Below are positions 7,450-16,464 of a DNA stretch of 64,000 nucleotides, in pieces; the stretch's first letter is position 1; every line of letters starts with the position of its first letter. A model generated the notes under the pieces. That model was not told the DNA's origin and made no database searches. It saw only the letters and a list, made by a program, of their open reading frames with translations. The stretch is from Clostridia bacterium (GTDB lineage: Bacteria > Bacillota > Clostridia > Lachnospirales > Lachnospiraceae): assembly GCA_910574255.1 (NCBI GenBank), contig CAJTAK010000001.1, forward strand, positions 19,779-83,778, in the 5' to 3' direction. A program made the translations under genes and the position numbers.

Positions 7450-9135
7450 ATGGCACGAACAAAAAACAGAGGGTATCAGCAGACTTTGGCCCCTACCTAT
7501 ACAGCCCGGCTTTGGAAAATGGGCGGCTACATCCGGCTTTCCCGAGAGGATTTACAGAAAATCAACCGTGGCCTTGACGATAGCAACAGCGTGAAAAACC
7601 AGCGCGACATCCTCAACGATTTTCACCATAACCACATTGACGAGTTTGAAAGCTATATCGAGTATGTGGATGACGGCCACACGGGAACCGATACGGAGCG
7701 CGAAAGTTTCCAGCGGCTCTTGGGCGATGTGATGAGCGGGAAAATCAACTGCGTTGTGGTGAAAGACCTTTCCCGTTTCGCCCGGAATTACAGCGACGCT
7801 GGCAGTCTGATTGACAACCTTTTTGTGCAGATGGGCGTCCGCTTTATCAGCTTGGCCGAGGGCGTGGACAGCTACCTAAACCCGGACAGCGTGAACAGCA
7901 TTATCGTTCCGATAACAAACGTGATGAACGACCAGTATTGTTATCAGACTTCAAAGAAAATCCGGCAGGTTTTCGATTACAAGCGGCGCAACGGCCAGTA
8001 CATAGGCTCTTTTGCTCCCTACGGCTACATAAAAGACCCCAAAGACAAGCACCAGCTAATCGTTGACCCGGAGGCCGCTGAAACCGTCAAAAAGATATAC
8101 GAGATGTGCCTGCAAGGTACGGCCAAACTTCAAATTGTGATGTATCTGAATGACCACGGCATACCCAGCCCCACGGCATACAGAAAGCTAAAGGGCCTGC
8201 CCTACTCCCCGGCTATATCGGACGCTCCCATGTGGGGGAACAAGATTATAACGGATATTCTCAGAAATCCTATTTACACCGGGGATTTAGTACAAGGCCG
8301 CCGCCGGGTGAAAAGCTACAAGGTACACCAGATTGAGGCTGTGCCGGAGGAAGAATGGGTGCGCGTCCCCGATACCCATGAGGCAATCATCACCCACGAA
8401 ACCTTTGAACGGGTGCAGGAACTTCTGAAACGCGACACCCGGACGGCCCCTAAAAAGCGGGAGCTCCATTTATTCAGCGGCTTTCTGAGGTGCGCTGACT
8501 GCGGCAAGGCCGTGACCCGGAGCCAGAGCGGGAAGAATGTATATTATTCCTGCTCCACTTACAAGAAACGCTCCCGGACAGCCTGCTCCATGCACTCTAT
8601 CAAACACAACCGTTTAGAGGCCGCCGTTCTGTTCGCTATCCAGTATCAAGTGAGCACCGCCGTTTCCTACTCGGAAATAGTAGCCCGTATCAATGCGGCC
8701 CCGCTGAAAAAAAGTCAATCCCACCGCCTTAACGACCAGATAGCCGCAAAGGAAAAGGAATTGACGAAAATCACCCGCTACAAGCAGTCACTGTATCAAG
8801 ACTGGAAAGATGGGGAAATCTCCCAGCAGGAATACCGGGAAATGAAAGCCGATTATGAGCGGCAGGCCGCTGGGCTCTCGGATTTGCTGGCCCGGCTGAC
8901 GGCTGAACGGAAACAGCTTTCAAACGGCGTTGACCAGCAACATCCTGCGCTGGTAGCCTTTGCGAAATATCAGAACATTGAAAAGCTGACCCGCGAAATC
9001 CTGATTGAATTGGTAGACCATATCAAGATTTACGAAAACGGCAATATCGGCGTTCATTTTAAGTTTGCGGACGAGTTCCGCCGGATTGCCGAATACATTG
9101 AAATCAACACCACCGACACCGCCGAGGCGGGCTGA
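7450..9135 (+). CDS. Large serine recombinase (TndX/TnpX-type) of an integrative element
   Basis: A 561-residue site-specific recombinase that would integrate and excise its element. The catalytic domain starts with YIRLSRED, making S31 the likely nucleophile, and has the conserved DLSRFARN and later arginines of resolvase-type enzymes. A central Recombinase domain (about 180-300) is followed by a zinc ribbon with CADCG and paired Cys (about 350-400) and a coiled coil (about 420-490). Length matches the family. AAGGAGG precedes the ATG. In this family the gene lies next to one end of its element, so the element end is probably just after 9135. It looks intact, although the rest of a conjugative element is missing. 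Confidence 0.93.
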   Translation: MARTKNRGYQQTLAPTYTARLWKMGGYIRLSREDLQKINRGLDDSNSVKNQRDILNDFHHNHIDEFESYIEYVDDGHTGTDTERESFQRLLGDVMSGKINCVVVKDLSRFARNYSDAGSLIDNLFVQMGVRFISLAEGVDSYLNPDSVNSIIVPITNVMNDQYCYQTSKKIRQVFDYKRRNGQYIGSFAPYGYIKDPKDKHQLIVDPEAAETVKKIYEMCLQGTAKLQIVMYLNDHGIPSPTAYRKLKGLPYSPAISDAPMWGNKIITDILRNPIYTGDLVQGRRRVKSYKVHQIEAVPEEEWVRVPDTHEAIITHETFERVQELLKRDTRTAPKKRELHLFSGFLRCADCGKAVTRSQSGKNVYYSCSTYKKRSRTACSMHSIKHNRLEAAVLFAIQYQVSTAVSYSEIVARINAAPLKKSQSHRLNDQIAAKEKELTKITRYKQSLYQDWKDGEISQQEYREMKADYERQAAGLSDLLARLTAERKQLSNGVDQQHPALVAFAKYQNIEKLTREILIELVDHIKIYENGNIGVHFKFADEFRRIAEYIEINTTDTAEAG

Positions 9136-9159
9136 CCCCCGCCAAAGCATGAAATCCTT

Positions 9160-9762
9160 TTGACAGTGTGTTTTCCTAATAAAACGCAATCTTATGCAAA
9201 AGAGCATTTACCCAATGCAAAAATGCTATTATATACGAATGGATTATTGCTGACAAAGGAACGGTTTCATAAATTAATTCCTAACATTGATAAAATGATT
9301 ATTAATAACTATTCGGAGAAGCTGGAACTGCACAAAAATGTAAAAGAATTATTTGAATATATAAAAAGTGAGCCAGATTTGTCACAGAAAGATATTACAA
9401 TACAGATTAGATATATCAAAGAAATTTTAACCAATAGAGCAGGGGGAGCGCCAAATAAAAAGGGGAAAAAAGTAATTAGAAAAGCATGTATTATGCCATT
9501 TACAGATTTTACAATTTATCCGAACGGAAGAGTGGGGCTATGCTGCAGTGATGCATTGGAGAAAACCTGTTATGGAAATGTAAGAAATGCCAGTATAAAA
9601 GAGATCTGGTACAGTGATGTATATAAAATGCTACGTGAAAAAATAGGGAAGGATAGGAGTTTATATGATTTTTGTAAAGGATGTGATTTTGTAGATGCAG
9701 GGATTCGGAATGGGTTTATGAAAGAAATGTTGAAGATGGGAGGTTCCGATAATGCAGTTTAA
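9160..9762 (+). pseudogene. C-terminal fragment of a radical SAM/SPASM protein
   Basis: The frame encodes about 190 residues matching the second half of a radical SAM protein: the strand YAKEHLPNAKMLLYTNG, then a SPASM-like cysteine region with LCCS and FCKGCDF. The N-terminal half with the CxxxCxxC cluster motif is missing. No ribosome site or credible start is present, and the frame runs straight on from the recombinase stop. Host-like AT-rich sequence seems to resume between 9160 and 9195. The recombinase-bearing segment therefore replaced the 5' half, which is not found upstream in this window. It overlaps the following MBOAT start by 11 bp, so the original genes were coupled. Confidence 0.8.
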
Positions 9763-11361
9763 TTCGTATCTGTTTATCATGTTGTTTTTGCCGGTTTTTG
9801 TTCTGGGCTATTTCATCTTTAACAGAAAAAATATATTAGCAGGAAAAATATATGTAATCATAGCCGGTATTATATTTTATATGTATGGTGGATGGGATAT
9901 TGCGGTTGTATTGGGAATAAGTATCGCGATAAATTTGATGTTTGCTCTTATTATCAGGGGGGGCAAACGTAACAAGAGCATTTTTTGTTCTGCTGCTATT
10001 TTATTGAATATTATTTTGCTCTTCTTTTATAAATACTTTAATTTTGTTGTAACTAACACAAATGCAATATTTAATAAGAAATTTAATGAAATAGAGCTGG
10101 CTTTACCGATAGGAATAAGCTTTTTTACATTTCAGCAAATTATGTATATTGTGGCGATATATAGAGATGAAATCGAAAAAGTTGATGTTGTTGATTACTT
10201 ATCCTATATATTGTATTTTCCTAAATTGGTCATGGGACCTCTTATAGAAGCGAAAGATCTTATAAATCAACTAAATAACACAAAGCTTAAAAGAGTTAAT
10301 TGGGACAACATTGCAAGTGGATTGAAATTGTTCAGCTTTGGACTTTTTAAAAAGATGGTGTTAGCAGATACATTTTCTCGAGGCGTGTCTTGGGGATTTG
10401 CAAATATAGAGGCCGCAACTGCCGGTGATTTTTGGCTTGTAATGTTGTTTTATACTTTTGAAATCTATTTTGATTTCAGTGGATATACGGATATGGCCGT
10501 TGGTATTTCTACTATGATTAATATCTCTTTACCAATAAATTTTGATTCACCTTACAAAGCATTTTCTATAAGAGATTTTTGGAAAAGGTGGCATATATCT
10601 CTTACCAATTTTTTTACCAAATACATATATTTTCCGCTGGGTGGCAGCAAAAAAGGAAAGTTTAGAACGTATATCAATATTATGATGGTTTTTCTGCTGA
10701 GCGGTTTTTGGCATGGAGCAAACTGGACATTTGTACTATGGGGATGTATTCACGGTATATTGCAAATAGCTGAAAGAATATTTAAGAGCATTTATGATAA
10801 ACTTTTTGAAGTTGTAAAGTGGGGGTATACTTTTTTGGCTGTCAATTTGTTGTGGCTGCTTTTTAGATCTGAGACTATTGTTCAGTGGTCTCAATTACTA
10901 GTAGTCCGTATCGGAAATCCTTGTGCATATTTCCGGTCTATTTCTCCGATAGCACAGGTCAAAAAGCCTCGCCGTAGCACCACTACGTCTGCGTTTTTTG
11001 ACCTGCACTCCCGGAAAAATATCCTCAGAAATATGCACAAGGATTTCCGATACGGACTACTAGTGAAAATGTTCACTTTTTCGGATATGGCAATTAGTGA
11101 TGGGCTAAAAAATTCTTTGGCTATTCCTGAAAGTACATTTTTGTTTGATATATTAAAATTAACAGAATTAAATGCAAGATACGAGGATTCAGCATGCTGA
11201 TTTTTATAATTGCAGGATTTGCAATATGCTTACTGCCTGATAACAATTATAAAGCCATAAAGAGAATGGGAATTATTAATATGTTTTTTTGTGCTATTGC
11301 ATTTGTGTGGGGGATTTTATGCTTGAGCAGCGAATCGGTATTTGTATATTTTAATTTTTGA
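9752..11361 (+). pseudogene. MBOAT O-acyltransferase gene with palindromic insertion and frameshift
   Basis: The product is a multi-pass membrane O-acyltransferase related to AlgI/DltB, which moves acyl groups to extracytoplasmic glycans. The conserved FWKRWHISLTNF segment and the catalytic His of LSGFWHGANW are present. At 10898-11063 a 166-bp palindromic element interrupts the gene. It adds exactly 54 codons and leaves the frame open, and removing it restores WSQLLVKMFTFSD. At about 11194 the frame ends in DSAC-stop, while the expected C-terminus, ending in the family-typical VFVYFNF, continues in another frame to 11361; a one-base deletion explains this. Full function is doubtful. Confidence 0.85.
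10898..11063. mobile_element. 166-bp palindromic MITE-like element, copy 1
   Basis: The ends are perfect 36-bp inverted repeats beginning CTAGTAGTCCG. A second nested inverted repeat in the middle pairs CAGGTCAAAAA with TTTTTGACCTG around CGTAG/CTACG. CTAG at both ends may be a 4-bp target duplication, since dropping one copy restores the MBOAT frame. It encodes no transposase. Copy 2 at 38423-38588 differs at two positions only. Confidence 0.88.
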
Positions 11362-11383
11362 CGTGAGGGAGAAGTAGAAGAGA

Positions 11384-12973
11384 ATGAAATCCAAACATTG
11401 GATAATTGGATATTTTGTATTTGCTATGACAATGCTTATTTTTGTTGGCATGTGGACTGTAAAGGTGGATCCGTTTTTTCATTATCATAAACCGGATACT
11501 TCAACTTATTTCTATTCCTTGAATAATCAGCGCAGCCAAAATGACGGAATATCAAAGTATTTTGATTACCAGGGATTAATTACCGGGACCTCTATGGCAG
11601 AAAATTTTAAGACTTCAGAGGCAGAAGCCATTTTTGGGGGTACTTTTATAAAGGTTCCATATTCTGGTGGTTCTTATAAAGAAATAAATGATAATCTCAA
11701 AGTTGCCATATCACATAACAGAGATTTAAAAATTATAATTCGTGGATTGGATATGGGGAAGTTCCTTAATAATAAAGACTTTATGGCAGATTTGGGAACA
11801 TATCCGACATATTTATATGATAATAATATTTTTAATGATGTAAGGTATTTGTTTAATCGGGATGTAGTATTCTCAAGAGTTTATTCCATGGTACAAAGAA
11901 GTACGAATCTTTCTTCCAAAGCAGGAATTTCATCATTTGACGGTTATTCTAATTGGATGGGAAAGCATATATTTGGCATACGGACACTGTTTCCGAATGG
12001 AGTAGAGGTACAGGAGCCGGCAGAGGAGGTTGAATTGACTCAGGAAGAACGTAATATAATATTAGGAAATATCAAGCAAAATGTAACAGCTTTAGCAGCG
12101 GAGCATCCGGATGTGAAATTTTATTATTTTTTTACCCCTTATAGCGCCGCCTGGTGGCAGTCTTTACTCGATGCAGGCATACTTAAGAAACAAATACAGG
12201 AAGAGAAAATTGTTATCGAAGAAATACTTAAGTATAACAATATAAAATTATATTCTTTTAATTGTCTTACAGATATTACAACAGATTTAAATAATTATAA
12301 AGATACGATACACTATGGTGAATGGATTAATAGCTTAATGCTGAAGTATATGTATGATGAGGAATGCTTGATAACTGTAGACAATTATGAACAGTATCTT
12401 GATGAAGAATTACACTTTTACACAACATACGATTACGCAAGGCTAAATGAACAGGAAGATTATACGAATGATTATTATGCGGCAGCATTGTTTAATGAGA
12501 AAATAAGCGGAATCAGCCCATACAAAATGGATTTAAGTAATAACAGTAAAATAGATTTTTCTCATTCTGAAATATCAGATGCGCAATATAACGGAGATGC
12601 GGCAATATTATGTCAGGGCAGCTTGCAAAGAAATATGGGAAGTGAAGTATCAGTAAGTGATTATTTGAGGGATGTCGAATATGTGGGCTTCAGATTTAAC
12701 ATTGAGGATATTTCTTTGTATCGATACCTTGTGTTTTATGGGAAAAAAGAGACAAATCATGGTCAGCCAGGTGTATATATTTATAATGAAGCGGGGGATA
12801 CGGTTAGTGAATATGTTATAAATTATCAGGATTTAGATAATGAATGGCATCAATATTTGATAGATATATCAAATATTAGAGGAAAGGTTACGGTGATATT
12901 TAATGGAGGATATATTGATAACACAGGCAGCTCGGATTCGAAATATATTTTTAGTAATATTTCATTATATTAG
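11384..12973 (+). CDS. SGNH-like partner protein of an MBOAT glycan acetylation system
   Basis: A 529-residue protein with one N-terminal membrane segment (about 8-27) and a large extracytoplasmic part. A GTSMAEN motif near residue 68 and DTIHYGEW near residue 310 match the catalytic Ser and Asp-x-x-His blocks of SGNH/AlgJ/DltD-like proteins that work with MBOAT acyltransferases. The last 170 residues look like a beta-rich carbohydrate-binding or jelly-roll domain. It follows the MBOAT gene closely and probably completed transfer of an acyl group to a surface polysaccharide. With the partner gene damaged it may be non-functional, though its own frame is intact. An IS lies 38 bp after the stop. 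Confidence 0.72.
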   Translation: MKSKHWIIGYFVFAMTMLIFVGMWTVKVDPFFHYHKPDTSTYFYSLNNQRSQNDGISKYFDYQGLITGTSMAENFKTSEAEAIFGGTFIKVPYSGGSYKEINDNLKVAISHNRDLKIIIRGLDMGKFLNNKDFMADLGTYPTYLYDNNIFNDVRYLFNRDVVFSRVYSMVQRSTNLSSKAGISSFDGYSNWMGKHIFGIRTLFPNGVEVQEPAEEVELTQEERNIILGNIKQNVTALAAEHPDVKFYYFFTPYSAAWWQSLLDAGILKKQIQEEKIVIEEILKYNNIKLYSFNCLTDITTDLNNYKDTIHYGEWINSLMLKYMYDEECLITVDNYEQYLDEELHFYTTYDYARLNEQEDYTNDYYAAALFNEKISGISPYKMDLSNNSKIDFSHSEISDAQYNGDAAILCQGSLQRNMGSEVSVSDYLRDVEYVGFRFNIEDISLYRYLVFYGKKETNHGQPGVYIYNEAGDTVSEYVINYQDLDNEWHQYLIDISNIRGKVTVIFNGGYIDNTGSSDSKYIFSNISLY

Positions 12974-13003
12974 TAATGAGACTGAGAAAATTTACGTTTC
13001 TAT

Positions 13004-13010
13004 AAAATAA
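13004..13010. repeat. IS target-site duplication, left copy
   Basis: AAAATAA directly abuts the left IS end and is repeated exactly at 14476-14482. Confidence 0.8.
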
Positions 13011-14475
13011 ACACTACTTTACAACTTTTAAGCTAAGCTGTTTCTCTTAGACATAGCCTTTGCAAGGCTTTGATAAGAGCTGTTGATTTTATGTGGCTTT
13101 CGATGTTCTGCACCAAGTTTACATAAAATATCTGCCGCTTTATCTGCTCGCTGAGGGCAAACCTGAACTCCTGTACACTGTCACCTCTGTACTGTGACAA
13201 TGTTTCTTCCATATAAGGCAGTAGTTTCATGGCGCAGTAGCTGATATTGATGAAATTCACCAGCATTTCCACCCCTTTCCGGCTGCGGACCATGTATGCG
13301 CATAACGACCAGAAAGATTTCTGCTCATAGTAACTTACTTCTATATTCCACCGGAACGAATACAGGAACAGGGGGATGTACGGCATCCCCCCGCTTCCCG
13401 TCCGGTTAAGTGGCGCTTTCTCCTGCCATGCACAAAAGATCTGCAGCTGCGCAGGGAAAATAGTGCTGAAAAACAGCCTTCTTGAGCCATTTTCCTTCCC
13501 GGTGCAGGTTACATAGGCCATAACTTCCCGTGTCCCGAAGATATTTGTCAGCACACGGCGGTATCCCGTATAATAATCGCCCACCTTTTCGGCGGAAAGG
13601 ATAAAGTCGCTGTCTATTGACAGACGGCAGCCATGTTTTGCCGGCCTGCCCTTTTTGCCTGTGGGCAAAGGTGCCAGATCATATATAACGGAATCTGCCC
13701 TTGCATTGCCGATCAGATCAAGGTTTTCATATTCCTCTACGACAGACACAAGATTCTGCTTTACATACCAGCTGTCACACAGGATGATGATATTCTTCTG
13801 CGCATGAAACTCCGGCATCACCTGGCGTACCATGGCTGAAGCCAGCTCCAGTTTTGATTCTTTCTTCTGCCGCATACGGTACCCAAGCGGGACGGCAAGG
13901 TAAGAGATCCTGTCCCGGTTCCATACCGGTATACACAGCATGAGGCTGACAAAGCAGTGCCCGTTGAGGTAATTGGAACCATTATGCGCCGTATGGTCAA
14001 ACAGTTTTGACACATCCTCAAATTTCTTTCCGAACTTTGAGACCATGGTGTCATCTATGCACAGGAAGGGGGGCTGTGACCTCAGGTCTGCCGGAACCAG
14101 CCGCAGGGACAGCCTTGCGGTAACATTCATAAAAACAGAGCAGTCCACTTTTGCATAAGAGCAAGCGTAGTAAAAAGCATTAAGCGATTTTGTAGTTATG
14201 CCAGACAAAAAATGTCTGTACAGGGAACGGATGGAATCTGCGGACTCCATCGCCAGCATTGCTAATACAAGTAAAAACAAGCTTTCTGCCGTAGGGGCGG
14301 CAAAAGCGGAAAAATAAACAGAAAAATATCGAAAAAGCCTGCCAATTATGTGTTTGTCGTTGTATAATAAGGTTGTCGTATGAGGTCACTTCTTTCGTGT
14401 ATTTTGGTGTGCAAACTTATTATACACTTAAAGTGTCTCATACGGCATTTCTTTTAAAAAGTTGTAAAGTGGTGT
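13011..14475 (-). mobile_element. IS4-type insertion sequence (about 1.47 kb) with TIRs and 7-bp duplication
   Basis: Left end ACACTACTTTACAACTTTT and right end (reverse complement) ACACCACTTTACAACTTTT match at all but one position. AAAATAA is duplicated outside both ends. One transposase gene fills the element on the - strand. Intact ends and target duplication point to a recent insertion. I cannot name the exact IS. Confidence 0.88.
13033..14280 (-). CDS. IS4-type DDE transposase, start region doubtful
   Basis: The 415-residue frame shows a DDE transposase: D76/D77 in CIDDTMVS, D169 in ILCDSWYV and E314 within YSFRWNIEVSYYEQK, which fits the Y(2)R(3)E(6)K signature of IS4-like enzymes. The true N-terminus is probably longer. 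Protein-like sequence (YNDKHIIGRLFRYFS, APTAESLF) continues in frame up to about 14385 without a standard start. A GTG start with an MTSYDNLII beginning sits at 14389 in a different frame. This suggests either a one-base indel near the 5' end or a frameshift-dependent start. The catalytic region is complete. Confidence 0.85.
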   Translation of the reverse strand: MFLLVLAMLAMESADSIRSLYRHFLSGITTKSLNAFYYACSYAKVDCSVFMNVTARLSLRLVPADLRSQPPFLCIDDTMVSKFGKKFEDVSKLFDHTAHNGSNYLNGHCFVSLMLCIPVWNRDRISYLAVPLGYRMRQKKESKLELASAMVRQVMPEFHAQKNIIILCDSWYVKQNLVSVVEEYENLDLIGNARADSVIYDLAPLPTGKKGRPAKHGCRLSIDSDFILSAEKVGDYYTGYRRVLTNIFGTREVMAYVTCTGKENGSRRLFFSTIFPAQLQIFCAWQEKAPLNRTGSGGMPYIPLFLYSFRWNIEVSYYEQKSFWSLCAYMVRSRKGVEMLVNFINISYCAMKLLPYMEETLSQYRGDSVQEFRFALSEQIKRQIFYVNLVQNIESHIKSTALIKALQRLCLRETA

Positions 14476-14482
14476 AAAATAA
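14476..14482. repeat. IS target-site duplication, right copy
   Basis: AAAATAA, identical to the copy at 13004-13010. Confidence 0.8.
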
Positions 14483-14505
14483 ATTAAAAAAATTATAGGC
14501 TTTGT

Positions 14506-14566
14506 AAAGAGGATATCTATTAAGTGGAGACATTAATGATTACATTTAAAATGATATCCTCTTTTT
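14506..14566 (+). terminator. Hairpin with T-tract downstream of the IS
   Basis: AAAGAGGATATC pairs perfectly with GATATCCTCTTT over a 35-nt loop, followed by TT. It was probably the terminator of the acetylation operon before the IS inserted. Confidence 0.6.
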
Positions 14567-14606
14567 AGTGAGGCAAACAAATTAAAAGAAAATGGCTAGA
14601 ATCCCT

Positions 14607-14634
14607 TTGAACTTCCCCCAACATCTGTTAAAAT
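14607..14634 (+). promoter_or_regulatory. Putative promoter of the AAA-ATPase gene
   Basis: TTGAAC at 14607-14612 and TAAAAT at 14629-14634 are separated by 16 bp and lie about 55 bp before the start codon. Confidence 0.5.
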
Positions 14635-14688
14635 AAAAGTCAAGAGCTCTATAAACATCAGCAGATTCCGCAAGGGAGTGAAGCGATC

Positions 14689-16413
14689 ATGAAGACGACC
14701 AAAAACCTGCCCATCGGCATCGAGCATTTTGAAGAAATGCGCAGGGAAGACTTTTACTATGTAGATAAAACAGGGATGATAAAAGAACTGTTAGAAGATA
14801 AGGCAAAAGTGAACCTGTTCACCAGGCCAAGAAGATTCGGGAAATCCCTGAATATGAATATGCTCCAATATTTCTTTGAGTACGGATGCGACAGCAGTCT
14901 CTTTAAAGATCTTACCATAGAAAAAGAGGAGAAGCTTTGCCAGGAATATATGGGAAAGTTCCCGGTGGTTTCAATTACCTTGAAAGGCGCAGGCTCAGGA
15001 AACTTTGAGAGAGCTCGGGGGATGCTTTGTTCCATTATAGGGAATGAAGCGATAAGGTTTCCGTTTTTGAAGGAGAGTTCTCAGCTTTCTGATGAAGAAA
15101 AAGAGCAGTACAAGCAGCTTGTGAACGTAGATACAAGCGGCCAACAGGCATTTATTATGCCGGATGCGGTACTTGAGGATAGTCTTCGGACGCTGTGCCG
15201 TCTGCTCCGGAAGCATTATAACCAGAAAGTAATTCTTTTGATTGACGAATATGATGTTCCCTTGGATAAGGCGCAGCATGATGGCTATTATGATGAGATG
15301 CTGAATTTGATAAGAGGAATGCTGGGGCAGGCATTGAAAACAAATGACAGCCTTCAGTTTGCCGTGCTGACGGGATGTTTGCGTGTTGCGAAGGAAAGCA
15401 TTTTTACAGGTTTGAACAATTTAAGGGTTCTGTCGATAACCAGTTTGCAGTTTGACGAATATTTTGGTTTTACGGATCGAGAAGTTCGGGAGCTGCTGAA
15501 GTTTTATGGCCTGGAAAATAAATATGACGCAATAAAAGAATGGTATGACGGATATCGGTTCGGAAATAAGGATGTCTACTGTCCGTGGGATGTGATTAAT
15601 TATGTAAGTCTCCTGCGTGCGGATCCGGGAGCCTCTCCGAAAGCCTTCTGGATCAATACCAGTGGAAATGATGTGATTCGGACCTTTCTTCGGATGGCAA
15701 AAGGCGGCGTGAAACGGGAGATTGAGGAGTTGATCAATGGCGGGAAGGTTGTGAAGAAGCTGAATGAGGAATTAACCTACCGCGATTTATATAGCTGTAT
15801 TGACAATCTCTGGAGTGTACTCTTTACTACAGGTTATCTGACAAGGCGGGGCAATATGACGGATGAAATCTGTGAGCTGGCAATTCCGAATTTTGAGATC
15901 CGAAAGATTTTTATGGAACAGGTAATGGAATGGTTCCAGGAAGAAGCCCGAAAAGATACACCCAGGCTGGATGCATTTTGCAGCGCATTTCCCAGGGGAG
16001 ATGTAAAAACCATTGAGGAACAGCTGAACGCTTACCTCTTAAGAACCATCAGCATTCGGGATACTAATGTGCGGAAAAACAGAAAGGAAAACTTTTATCA
16101 TGGTCTGCTGCTTGGTCTGCTGAGCCATATGCAGGACTGGTACATTGTATCCAATGCGGAGTCGGGAGAGGGCTACAGTGATATTTTGATAGAGATAGAA
16201 GAAGAGCAGATCGGAATTGTCATAGAAGTGAAATATCCGGATGAGGACAGCCTGGAAGCCGGATGCCAAAAGGCTCTTGATCAGATTGAAAAAATGAGCT
16301 ATGATGCCAGGCTTTTCCAGGATGGAATGACCAGGATTTTGAAATACGGAATTGCATGCAGGAAGAAGAATTGTCTGGTGCGGCTTGGAGAATTGAATGA
16401 AGCGGCTGATTAA
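14689..16413 (+). CDS. AAA-ATPase-like protein with C-terminal PD-(D/E)XK nuclease domain
   Basis: A 574-residue protein of the AAA-ATPase_like/PDDEXK_9 family. The N-terminal part carries a Walker A-like RPRRFGKS (46-53) and a Walker B LLIDEYDVPL (about 185). The C-terminal part has a nuclease-type core with YSDILIEI and IVIEVKYP near residues 500-520. The family is frequent, often in many copies, in anaerobic gut bacteria; its role is not settled and mobile-element or defence functions have been proposed. It lies between an IS and a multi-domain phosphoesterase gene 51 bp downstream, which could share its transcript. Confidence 0.85.
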   Translation: MKTTKNLPIGIEHFEEMRREDFYYVDKTGMIKELLEDKAKVNLFTRPRRFGKSLNMNMLQYFFEYGCDSSLFKDLTIEKEEKLCQEYMGKFPVVSITLKGAGSGNFERARGMLCSIIGNEAIRFPFLKESSQLSDEEKEQYKQLVNVDTSGQQAFIMPDAVLEDSLRTLCRLLRKHYNQKVILLIDEYDVPLDKAQHDGYYDEMLNLIRGMLGQALKTNDSLQFAVLTGCLRVAKESIFTGLNNLRVLSITSLQFDEYFGFTDREVRELLKFYGLENKYDAIKEWYDGYRFGNKDVYCPWDVINYVSLLRADPGASPKAFWINTSGNDVIRTFLRMAKGGVKREIEELINGGKVVKKLNEELTYRDLYSCIDNLWSVLFTTGYLTRRGNMTDEICELAIPNFEIRKIFMEQVMEWFQEEARKDTPRLDAFCSAFPRGDVKTIEEQLNAYLLRTISIRDTNVRKNRKENFYHGLLLGLLSHMQDWYIVSNAESGEGYSDILIEIEEEQIGIVIEVKYPDEDSLEAGCQKALDQIEKMSYDARLFQDGMTRILKYGIACRKKNCLVRLGELNEAAD

Positions 16414-16464
16414 ATTCACATTATGCCAATAGCTGAAAAGCGGAAGAAAATGGGGGAGGAAAAT

